Both the position numbers and the translations under genes were made by a program. From assembly GCA_014381035.1 (NCBI GenBank), contig JACMIS010000700.1, positions 1-6,688 of the forward strand: a stretch of DNA of 6,688 bases, in the 5' to 3' direction. Below the pieces are notes generated by a model. It was not told the origin of the DNA. It did not search any database and saw only the letters and a list, made by a program, of their open reading frames with translations. The DNA comes from Armatimonadota bacterium. Lineage in GTDB: Bacteria; Armatimonadota; Armatimonadia; Armatimonadales; Armatimonadaceae. Of this stretch, positions 1-5,136 are shown piece after piece (position 1 is the stretch's first letter; each line of letters begins with the position of its first letter).

Positions 1-84
1 GATCCTCAAAAAATCGGTGCCAGCGGCGGATTGCCGATGACGCAGTTTGTCAGAACCGGGTGCATCCGGTGTCTATAAAGGGGG
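1..84. other. Left-edge sequence with no recognisable gene
   Basis: Plus frame 1 is open from the window edge to a TAA at 76-78 and frame 3 to a TAA at 87-89. Either could be the last few codons of a truncated gene, but both tails are under 30 residues and neither resembles a family I know. A small inverted repeat, ACCGG (55-59) and CCGGT (66-70) around a 6-nt loop, is the only structure seen. The minus strand has only a 19-codon ORF. I make no gene call. Confidence 0.4.
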
Positions 85-120
85 AATAAACCGGGCGAAC
101 ATCGTTTCGTAGTCGCCCGG
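85..120 (-). terminator. Intrinsic terminator of the reductase gene
   Basis: CCGGGCGA (91-98) and TCGCCCGG (113-120) form a perfect 8-bp G/C-rich stem with a 14-nt loop. On the minus strand the stem is followed at once by TTTATT (complement of 85-90). It begins four bases past the TAA of the minus-strand gene ending at 124. Position, stem and T-rich tail all fit a Rho-independent terminator for that gene. The tail is short, so efficiency may be moderate. Confidence 0.75.
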
Positions 121-123
121 CGT

Positions 124-771
124 TTATGCCGCGTCACGCCGGAGCAGTTTCATCGCGGTGTTCGCGCCGCCCATGCCCTGCGCGTAGGCGAGGTATGCGA
201 CCAAAAAACCGGTCGGCTCGATAAGCCGGGCGGCGACGAGCGGTCCCGCGTCGGTGGGAGCGAGTCCTACATCACTCAGCAGGGACAGGACGGTCTGCCG
301 CGCCGCCGGGTCGTCGCCGCAAACGAACGCGCCGGGGCGGTCCGCGCCAAAGTCGAGCGAGGGGGAGTGCAGTATCTCCGCGTTGCACGGAATGCCTTCG
401 ACAATGTTGCTTGTCGGCAGGAGGCGGGCGATCTCCTCGGCGGCGGAGGTTGTCGTACCGATGGCAAGTCCGGTCATGGTACTGTTCACGGCGTTGACCG
501 CCGACCAGACGATCTTGCCGTTCGCCGCGTCGCCGATCTGCGCGGCGGCATCTTGGACCTGCGCCCAGGTCATCGCGAGCAACACCACCTCCCCGAATTG
601 TGCCGCTTCTTCGGGCGTTCCCGAGCGTGCATTCGTTCCAATACTTGCGACCAGAGCGTCGAGTTTCGCCGGGTCCCGTGAGTAGCTGAAACAGAGTTCA
701 TGCCCGCTCGCGGCGAGCCGCTTACCCAGTCCCGACCCGACGTTCCCCGCGCCGATAATGCCGATCTTCAT
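124..771 (-). CDS. NADP-binding reductase-like protein, F420-dependent NADP reductase family
   Basis: This 215-residue cytoplasmic protein opens with a Rossmann nucleotide-binding motif, GAGNVG, at residues 7-12. It continues with SYSRD (29-33) after the second strand, where an Arg after Ser usually marks preference for NADP(H). The C-terminal half has the CGDDPAAR (151-158) and DAGPL (174-178) signatures I associate with COG2085 / F420_oxidored-type proteins. The length is normal for the family. Family members move hydride between NADPH and F420 or a small carbonyl substrate, but many are not F420-dependent, and no F420 genes are visible here, so the substrate is unknown. The ATG at 771 is preceded by a weak AGAAAG-type ribosome site. 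The gene lies 85 nt downstream of an AraC regulator on the same strand and ends in a hairpin terminator. A palindrome at 845-854 suggests it can be controlled separately. Confidence 0.88.
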   Translation of the reverse strand: MKIGIIGAGNVGSGLGKRLAASGHELCFSYSRDPAKLDALVASIGTNARSGTPEEAAQFGEVVLLAMTWAQVQDAAAQIGDAANGKIVWSAVNAVNSTMTGLAIGTTTSAAEEIARLLPTSNIVEGIPCNAEILHSPSLDFGADRPGAFVCGDDPAARQTVLSLLSDVGLAPTDAGPLVAARLIEPTGFLVAYLAYAQGMGGANTAMKLLRRDAA

Positions 772-838
772 TTTGTTTCTTTCTGATATGCCGACGAGTT
801 TTACCGAACGAAAACAAAGATACCGGAGTGGAGCGGGC

Positions 839-854
839 TTATATAGAACGTTCT
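839..854 (-). promoter_or_regulatory. Candidate operator and -10 region upstream of the reductase gene
   Basis: AGAACGTTCT (845-854) is a perfect 10-bp palindrome placed just past the stop codon of the AraC gene. On the minus strand it runs into TATATAA (complement of 839-845), a plausible -10 element about 70 nt before the reductase start. No good -35 hexamer is visible at 17 nt, as is usual for activator-dependent promoters. The AACGTT core also occurs in the palindrome at 1732-1741, in front of the AraC gene. A 10-bp palindrome is not rare by chance, so this is a suggestion only. Confidence 0.35.
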
Positions 855-856
855 GG

Positions 857-1702
857 CTATCGCGGGGACCTTTTCGCGGCGCGGTATCGTCCCGGTGTCA
901 CGCCGACGATCCGTTTAAAATGCCGGATGAAATGGCTCTGGTCCGCGAAGCCGACCGCATGCGCGACCTGCGGCGCGGGGATGCCGCTCGAAAGCAGCCG
1001 CTTCGCATGACCGATACGCAGGTTGATCAGATACGCGTGCGGGGGCAGACCGACCTGGGCGCAGAACGCGTGGTGCAAATAGTTCGGGTGTAGACCGGTT
1101 TCCCGCGACAGATCATTGAGGGACACGTTGGCGTTGTAATTCGCCGCAAGGTATTCACGGGCGATGCGCACCGCGACCACCTCGCCGCCCATGGGTGTCG
1201 GCTCGTCACGCTTTTGCAGTAGCGAGCCGAACAGGGCGATCAGCGCGGCTTCATGTTCGACCAGGATCGAACCCGTCATCAGGGAGCGGTGAGTACGGAC
1301 GAACGTCTGCGTGACTCCCTCATCGGTATGCAACACGTCGGCGAAGTCCGGTACTGCCTCCCCGCCGCGTTTTCTCTCCCGGCATAGACCGCGCCAAGCG
1401 TCCGGCATCAGGTAAAGCAGTCGGAATAGCGACGGCGCGGAACGCGTGTCGGTGTCCTCTCCCGAATGGGGTTCCCCCGGCGCGAAAACGCTCAATTCGT
1501 TCGACCCTACCGTCAGCGACTGTCGACGATACGTGTAGCGGTAGGGGAGGTGATGATTGAGATACAACTGATATTCCGCGTGCGTATGCGCCGGAAATTT
1601 CGCCGCTACGCCCGGCTGACAGAGATATTGCTCACAGAACGCGTAGGCGGTTCGCTGATAGGAAATGGTTCGCCAGGAGGGGGAGGGATCATTTAACGGC
1701 AT
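857..1702 (-). CDS. AraC-family transcriptional regulator with cupin-like sensor domain
   Basis: The 281-residue product has the typical AraC/XylS layout. Residues about 15-100 form a cupin-like ligand-binding domain, with HTHAE at 39-43 and PGEPH at 75-79, both typical of the AraC_binding fold. Residues about 178-275 form the double helix-turn-helix domain. The first HTH is around 192-213 (VSLNDLSRETGLHPNYLH) and the second around 241-264, ending in the family signature GFADQSHFIRHFKRIVGVTP (251-270). The ligand cannot be read from sequence. The ATG at 1702 has only a weak ribosome site upstream, with no better in-frame start nearby. The gene lies between another AraC gene (192 nt upstream) and the NADP-binding reductase gene (85 nt downstream), all on the minus strand. 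Its own promoter is likely in the upstream gap, and the reductase is the obvious candidate target. Confidence 0.93.
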   Translation of the reverse strand: MPLNDPSPSWRTISYQRTAYAFCEQYLCQPGVAAKFPAHTHAEYQLYLNHHLPYRYTYRRQSLTVGSNELSVFAPGEPHSGEDTDTRSAPSLFRLLYLMPDAWRGLCRERKRGGEAVPDFADVLHTDEGVTQTFVRTHRSLMTGSILVEHEAALIALFGSLLQKRDEPTPMGGEVVAVRIAREYLAANYNANVSLNDLSRETGLHPNYLHHAFCAQVGLPPHAYLINLRIGHAKRLLSSGIPAPQVAHAVGFADQSHFIRHFKRIVGVTPGRYRAAKRSPR

Positions 1703-1731
1703 ACAAGGGACCCATCAACTTTCGCGACGAA

Positions 1732-1741
1732 CTAACGTTAG
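1732..1741. promoter_or_regulatory. Palindromic candidate operator in the AraC leader
   Basis: CTAACGTTAG is a perfect 10-bp palindrome about 30 nt upstream of the AraC start at 1702 and downstream of the candidate -10 at 1789-1794, so it would lie in the transcribed leader. It shares the AACGTT core with the palindrome before the reductase gene (845-854). An autoregulatory site is possible. This is inferred from position and symmetry alone. Confidence 0.3.
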
Positions 1742-1788
1742 GTTTTACAGGGCAGATTCGACGGAGTGACCCAGGAATCAGCAACCAA

Positions 1789-1794
1789 ATTATA
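1789..1794 (-). promoter_or_regulatory. Candidate -10 element for the AraC gene at 857-1702
   Basis: The minus strand reads TATAAT here, a perfect match to the sigma-70 -10 consensus, about 87 nt before the AraC start codon. No recognisable -35 lies at 16-18 nt (GTCGCG at 17 nt). That suggests either a weak or an activator-dependent promoter. The surrounding 1703-1894 gap contains no gene on either strand. Confidence 0.45.
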
Positions 1795-1837
1795 CCCTGA
1801 CCGCTACGCGCCGCGACACCGGTATTATGAGCAGTAT

Positions 1838-1883
1838 CCGCAACGCGATTTCCCTGAGCGGGGGGATGAGGTTTCCCGCAACG
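1838..1883. repeat. Short direct repeat CCGCAACG upstream of the AraC promoter
   Basis: CCGCAACG occurs at 1838-1845 and again at 1876-1883, 38 bp start to start. On the minus strand this is roughly 44-89 bp upstream of the candidate -10 at 1789-1794. AraC-family activators often bind direct repeats in that interval. Two matching 8-mers in a 190-bp gap can arise by chance, so confidence is low. Confidence 0.2.
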
Positions 1884-1894
1884 GCAAAAAAGAG

Positions 1895-2866
1895 TCAAAC
1901 CGCGACCATAGACGAGGTAGAGGCAACGCGAAGTTGGGCGATGTCGCGGCGGGGCGGGGCACCGAAAAGGCGGCTGTACTCGCGACTGAACTGGGACGGG
2001 CTTTCGTAGCCGACGCGGTAGCCTGCCGTGGTTGCGTCCAATGCCTCGCCGAGCATCAGGCGACGGGCTTCCTGCAACCGCAACTGCTTCTGGTACTGGA
2101 GCGGACTCATCGCCGTTACTGCCTTGAAATGGTGGAACAGCCCAGACGGACTCATGCAGGCGACGCGTGCAACATCCTCGATGCGGATTGGGTCAGCGTA
2201 GTGTTGCTTCAACCACCGGATCGCTTGCGCGACCCGTTGCGTCTCGCTGTTGCCGGAGGCGATTCGGCGTAGATGGGTGCTTTGTTCACCCATGAGAAGA
2301 CGGTACAGTATCTCCCGCATAATGAGTGGTTTCAGCACGGGGATGTCGCATGGGATTTCCAGCAAGCGTAGGAGACGTATTACGGCATCCAGCAGTCCGG
2401 GATCGATACGGTTCACCGAGATTCCTCGTGTAGCGGGAGCACTCGCGGACGCGGCGGACATGCCTGACTCCATAACCAACGCACTGATCTCGGCGGGATC
2501 GAGATCGATTTTGAGACTCAGATAAGGTGCCTGTGGTGTCGCCTCAATCACCTGACCGACGATGTGCAGATCGACGGACGCCAGCAGGTACTGCGCCGGG
2601 GCGTATATGTAGGATTCTTCGGCGAGCATAACTATTTTTCTTCCCTGAGCAATCACGCAAAGAGAAGGTTCGTACACACCGTGAATCGCTGCGGTTGGGA
2701 TGGAAGAACGATACAGGCAGAGCGGATCAATCGCAGTCAAGTGAATCCCATCTTGCCTGGTGAGGCGCTCTATAAGGGTTTTTAGCTCCTCGTACTGTGG
2801 TCCCACGGCGGAGTCGCCGGCAGCAATGTTGCCCGAATTATTGTCGGCAAATCGTTGTGATGGCAT
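1895..2866 (-). CDS. AraC-family transcriptional regulator with AraC_N-type sensor domain
   Basis: From the chosen start this is a 323-residue DNA-binding regulator. Residues about 45-195 match the AraC_N pattern seen in regulators of dehydrogenase genes: a strand-rich segment with EPSLCVIAQGRK (66-77), then YLLASVDLHIVGQV (93-106). Residues about 210-308 are the AraC double HTH, with IRIEDVARVACMSPSGLFHHFK (227-248) as the first HTH region and GYESPSQFSREYSRLFG (286-302) as the signature. I chose the ATG at 2866 because GGAG lies 5 nt upstream of it. An in-frame ATG at 2914 would add 16 residues but has only a poor AAGAAA-type site and lies inside a palindrome. The gene is divergent from the short-chain dehydrogenase at 3063, and such AraC_N regulators often control a divergent oxidoreductase. 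The effector is unknown. Confidence 0.92.
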   Translation of the reverse strand: MPSQRFADNNSGNIAAGDSAVGPQYEELKTLIERLTRQDGIHLTAIDPLCLYRSSIPTAAIHGVYEPSLCVIAQGRKIVMLAEESYIYAPAQYLLASVDLHIVGQVIEATPQAPYLSLKIDLDPAEISALVMESGMSAASASAPATRGISVNRIDPGLLDAVIRLLRLLEIPCDIPVLKPLIMREILYRLLMGEQSTHLRRIASGNSETQRVAQAIRWLKQHYADPIRIEDVARVACMSPSGLFHHFKAVTAMSPLQYQKQLRLQEARRLMLGEALDATTAGYRVGYESPSQFSREYSRLFGAPPRRDIAQLRVASTSSMVAV

Positions 2867-2871
2867 GTTTT

Positions 2872-2875
2872 CTCC
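2872..2875 (-). promoter_or_regulatory. Ribosome binding site deciding the AraC_N regulator start
   Basis: The minus strand reads GGAG, separated by 5 nt from the ATG at 2864-2866. This is a far better site than anything before the in-frame ATG at 2912-2914, so it favours the shorter 323-residue protein. Confidence 0.6.
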
Positions 2876-2909
2876 AAACCGATTATAGCCGATGTGACGA
2901 TTCTTCGCA

Positions 2910-2919
2910 CTCATATGAG
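2910..2919. promoter_or_regulatory. Palindrome CTCATATGAG in the divergent intergenic region
   Basis: This perfect 10-bp palindrome lies 44 nt upstream of the chosen start of the AraC_N regulator and about 145 nt before the dehydrogenase start. It overlaps the alternative upstream ATG of the regulator. Its position suits an operator serving one or both divergent genes, but symmetry is the only evidence. Confidence 0.3.
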
Positions 2920-2956
2920 ATTTCTTGTTCTGTAGAATCAGGCAATAACTCCGTAG

Positions 2957-2966
2957 TATTATTCTA
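2957..2966. promoter_or_regulatory. Overlapping candidate -10 elements for divergent transcription
   Basis: The plus strand has TATTAT at 2957-2962 and the minus strand TAGAAT (complement of 2961-2966). Each matches the sigma-70 -10 consensus at five of six positions. They overlap in the middle of the A/T-rich 196-bp gap between the divergent regulator and dehydrogenase. Neither has a convincing -35 hexamer at the right distance. If real, they would give leaders of about 90 nt on both sides. Confidence 0.25.
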
Positions 2967-2992
2967 ACTCCTCCCCTTCTTCCAGAGATACA

Positions 2993-3005
2993 CTGACCTT
3001 GTCAG
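2993..3005. promoter_or_regulatory. Inverted repeat CTGAC-CTT-GTCAG before the dehydrogenase
   Basis: Perfect 5-bp arms (2993-2997 and 3001-3005) flank a 3-nt spacer, about 58 nt upstream of the dehydrogenase start. The right arm overlaps TTGTCA (2999-3004), a fair -35 candidate. A weak GATAGG at 3021-3026 follows at 16 nt. A regulator bound here could control the dehydrogenase. This is inference only. Confidence 0.28.
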
Positions 3006-3049
3006 AAAACTTTGCGGTGTGATAGGCACCCCGCGCGAAAAAACAGTAT

Positions 3050-3054
3050 GGAGG
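3050..3054 (+). promoter_or_regulatory. Strong ribosome binding site for the dehydrogenase
   Basis: GGAGG lies 8 nt before the ATG at 3063-3065, which fixes that codon as the start. In-frame TTG (3012) and ATG (3048) codons upstream have no comparable site, and the ATG at 3048 overlaps the GGAGG itself. Confidence 0.8.
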
Positions 3055-3062
3055 ATCGTATA

Positions 3063-3827
3063 ATGTCTGAGTTGCAGAAAACCGTTGGAGTGGCGGGCAA
3101 GGTAGTGGTCATTACCGGGGCAAGTAGCGGTATCGGCGAGGCGACCGCGCGTTTGTTGGCGCGGAATGGGGCGCGTGTCGTGGTTGGGGCGCGACGCACC
3201 GAGCGGTTGGAATCGCTCGTCGCCGACATTCGCACGGAAGGCGGTACGGCGGAGTATCGGGCGACGGATGTGGCGAACCGCGCCGATGTCGAGGAACTGG
3301 TGCGGTTGGCGAAGACGACGTATGGGCGCGTCGATGTGGTTATCAACAACGCCGGGGTGATGCCACTTTCCCGTTTCGACGAACTGAAGGTGGATGAATG
3401 GGATCGGATGGTGGACGTGAATATAAAAGGCACGCTCTACGGGATCGCGGCTGGTCTTCCGCACATGAAGGAGCAGGGCGCCGGGCACATCATTAATATC
3501 TCCTCCACCGGTGGTCACGCGGTGGTGCAGACCGGCGCGGTCTACTGCGCAACCAAGTTCGCGGTGCGGGCGATTTCGGAAGGGTTGCGTCTGGAGTCGG
3601 AGCAAGGTATCCGCGTGACAATCATCTGTCCCGGCGTGACGGAATCCGAGCTCAGCAACAGTATCACATCCGAGGAGACCAAAAAAATGATCGACGGCGC
3701 ACGTGCCATCGGCATCCCGGCGGAATCTATCGCACGGGCCATCCTTTTCGCCATCGAGCAACCCGCCGATGTGGACGTCAGCGAGATGATCGTCCGCCCT
3801 GCGGCGAGCACCGCCAGTTGGGCTTGA
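3063..3827 (+). CDS. SDR-family NAD(P)-dependent oxidoreductase
   Basis: This is a 254-residue classical short-chain dehydrogenase, at the usual length of about 250. The cofactor motif TGASSGIG is at 18-25, and VGARR (41-45) carries Arg residues after strand 2 that favour NADP(H). NNAGV is at 95-99, the structural Asn at 120, and the catalytic Ser148, Tyr161 and Lys165 (YCATK 161-165) are all present, followed by the PG motif at 190-191. It should therefore be an active cytoplasmic alcohol/ketone oxidoreductase, but the substrate cannot be told from the sequence. Its N-terminal region resembles the clavaldehyde-dehydrogenase-like / YdfG-like group of broad-specificity enzymes. It is transcribed divergently from the AraC_N regulator, which is the most likely controller. 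A 12-bp hairpin 9 nt past the stop probably isolates it from the metallo-hydrolase gene. Confidence 0.96.
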   Translation: MSELQKTVGVAGKVVVITGASSGIGEATARLLARNGARVVVGARRTERLESLVADIRTEGGTAEYRATDVANRADVEELVRLAKTTYGRVDVVINNAGVMPLSRFDELKVDEWDRMVDVNIKGTLYGIAAGLPHMKEQGAGHIINISSTGGHAVVQTGAVYCATKFAVRAISEGLRLESEQGIRVTIICPGVTESELSNSITSEETKKMIDGARAIGIPAESIARAILFAIEQPADVDVSEMIVRPAASTASWA

Positions 3828-3836
3828 TACAAGGTA

Positions 3837-3863
3837 GGGGAACGCCGTATCACGGCGTTCCCC
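3837..3863 (+). terminator. Perfect 12-bp hairpin after the dehydrogenase
   Basis: GGGGAACGCCGT (3837-3848) and ACGGCGTTCCCC (3852-3863) pair without mismatch around a 3-nt loop, starting 9 nt after the dehydrogenase stop. The position fits a transcription terminator. However, the sequence after it (AAATCTCTAAATAC) has no T tract and the minus strand has none either, so it may be Rho-assisted or act as an mRNA 3'-end stabiliser instead. Confidence 0.6.
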
Positions 3864-3955
3864 AAATCTCTAAATACATGGAACGGCGCGAAAGTCATTC
3901 GGTATCAGCAATTAGAGGGCGGACGGAGAACCGGTCCGGCAGCGGTTTGTCAGCA

Positions 3956-3979
3956 GGAGCGCGCGGCATGCTCCGCGCG
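3956..3979 (+). promoter_or_regulatory. G/C-rich alternative hairpins upstream of the hydrolase gene
   Basis: CGCGCGG (3960-3966) can pair with CCGCGCG (3973-3979), while the overlapping GGAGC (3956-3960) can pair with GCTCC (3970-3974). The two structures exclude each other. They lie 65-88 nt before the metallo-hydrolase start, in a gap (3828-4043) that holds no gene and no convincing promoter hexamers. The role, if any, is unknown. Confidence 0.25.
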
Positions 3980-4043
3980 AACGCACGCGACCCGGACAAG
4001 CGGTTCGAGCCCACTACCGCCTTCGCATTTCACGGAGATACCT

Positions 4044-5039
4044 ATGGTTTTTTACAAGATCGCCTCGTCCACCGCAGCTATTTCGCTCGCACTCGCCACC
4101 CTTTCGGCTTCCTCTGTTTTCGCGCAGACGCCCGCGCCGAAGCTAAGCAAAGCGCAAGCCGGATTTCACCGGATGACGGTCGGGACGTTTGAAGTCATCG
4201 CCCTTTCCGACGGGACCGTGCCGCTACCCGCACTAGGGCTACTGACCGGAGCGAAACCCGGCGAGGTAGAACGACTATTCGCGGATGCGTACCAAAAGCT
4301 ACCGCTGGATGCTTCCGTCAATGCCTATCTGATTCTCGCCGGTCCCCGCCGAATCCTGGTAGATACCGGCTCAGGGGAACTCTACGGACCGACTCTTTTC
4401 AAACTTCCCGCCAGTCTGGAAGCGGTGGGCTACAAGACGGACCAGATCACCGATATTCTGGTCACGCATATCCATACCGATCACACCGGCGGACTGATGG
4501 ACGGCACGCGAAAGGTTTTCCCCAATGCGGTTTTGCACGTCGAGAAGCGCGAACTTGTTTTCTGGATGGACCCCACCAATTTGAAGGATGTCCCGGAAGA
4601 TAGGAAAGAATTGTACAAGAAACTCTTCGAGGAGGCGGCTACCAAGGTGAAACCATACGTTGCCTCAGGGCAGGTGAAAACCTTCGATGGCGAGACGGAG
4701 CTATTCCCCGGAATCCGCTCCCTCCCGACACCGGGTCACACGCCAGGGCACAGCTTCTATGCGCTGGAAAACAACGGCGAGAAGATGGTGTTCTGGGGGG
4801 ACATCATGCATGTCGCCGAAGTGCAGTTTCCCAACCCGGCAATCACTATCAAGTTCGATTTCGACTCGAAAGCGGCGGCAGTTCAGCGCAAAAAGGCGTA
4901 CGCCGACGCGGCGAAAAACGGATACCTGGTCGCGCCAGCACATGTGTCGTTCCCCGGTGTCGGGCACTTGCGCCCGGACGGCAAAGGATATCGGTGGATT
5001 CCAATCCCTTACGTCAACGACACTCATATCGCGAAGTAG
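4044..5039 (+). CDS. Exported metallo-beta-lactamase-fold hydrolase, methyl parathion hydrolase-like
   Basis: The 331-residue product starts with a Sec signal peptide (residues 1-27: a lysine, a hydrophobic stretch of about 15, then SSVFA before QTP), so it acts outside the cytoplasm. The zinc site of the metallo-beta-lactamase fold is complete: HIHTDH (142-147) gives His142, His144, Asp146 and His147; His232 is in GHTPGH; Asp253 in WGD; His300 in APAH. Length, spacing and segments such as ALSDGTVPLP (53-62) and VDTG (106-109) match what I remember of the methyl parathion hydrolase / lactonase branch more closely than AiiA-type lactonases or true beta-lactamases. The natural substrate is probably a lactone or ester, but this is not shown. 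GGAG lies 6 nt before the ATG. It appears to be a single-gene unit, separated from the dehydrogenase by a hairpin. Confidence 0.93.
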   Translation: MVFYKIASSTAAISLALATLSASSVFAQTPAPKLSKAQAGFHRMTVGTFEVIALSDGTVPLPALGLLTGAKPGEVERLFADAYQKLPLDASVNAYLILAGPRRILVDTGSGELYGPTLFKLPASLEAVGYKTDQITDILVTHIHTDHTGGLMDGTRKVFPNAVLHVEKRELVFWMDPTNLKDVPEDRKELYKKLFEEAATKVKPYVASGQVKTFDGETELFPGIRSLPTPGHTPGHSFYALENNGEKMVFWGDIMHVAEVQFPNPAITIKFDFDSKAAAVQRKKAYADAAKNGYLVAPAHVSFPGVGHLRPDGKGYRWIPIPYVNDTHIAK

Positions 5040-5082
5040 AGGAAGTAGAAAAGGTGCCGCGCAATCCCCTTGCCCTGATGCT

Positions 5083-5133
5083 CCGGTCCCTCCGGCTCCC
5101 CCAGAATTGGGGGCGGGGGGTTCCGGGGACGGG
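5083..5133. repeat. C-rich/G-rich hairpin element overlapping a ribosome binding site
   Basis: CCCCC (5098-5102) and GGGGG (5109-5113) flank AGAATT, giving a 6-bp stem when the A-T pair is counted. The G-run continues as GCGGGGGG (5113-5120). Outside it, CCGG at 5092-5095 and at 5123-5126 can pair, and imperfectly complementary GTCCC / GGGGAC segments lie further out. I recall similar CCCCCAGAATTGGGGG elements scattered between genes in several non-proteobacterial genomes, but cannot verify it here. The right arm includes GGGGA (5125-5129), the probable ribosome site of the next gene. It may also serve as a terminator for the hydrolase, although no T tract follows. Confidence 0.5.
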
Positions 5134-5136
5134 ATA

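Noticed and set aside
1886..1897. T-run (TTTTTT on the minus strand) just past the AraC_N regulator stop as a terminator
   Set aside because: No convincing G/C-rich hairpin directly precedes it. The only pairing found is a weak CGCG/CGCG within the end of the coding sequence.
1766..2272. 168-residue plus-strand open frame opposite the AraC_N regulator
   Set aside because: It lies over the regulator's HTH domain in antisense, has no ribosome site and no family resemblance.
3059..3064. Perfect TATAAT on the plus strand
   Set aside because: It overlaps the dehydrogenase start codon, sits between the GGAGG site and the ATG, and has no -35 hexamer 17 nt upstream. Transcription from it would start inside the gene.
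2964..3761. 265-residue minus-strand open frame opposite the short-chain dehydrogenase
   Set aside because: The opposite strand encodes a full set of dehydrogenase motifs. The minus reading is His/Arg/Asp-rich with no recognisable domain, typical of an antisense shadow in G+C-rich DNA.
4687..5136. Open frame in +1 overlapping the 3' half of the hydrolase and running in frame into the nuclease-like gene
   Set aside because: The translation is Arg/Ser/Thr-rich, low-complexity shadow sequence. The hydrolase frame in the same DNA carries conserved metal ligands, and conserved sequence of the second protein starts only after 5137.
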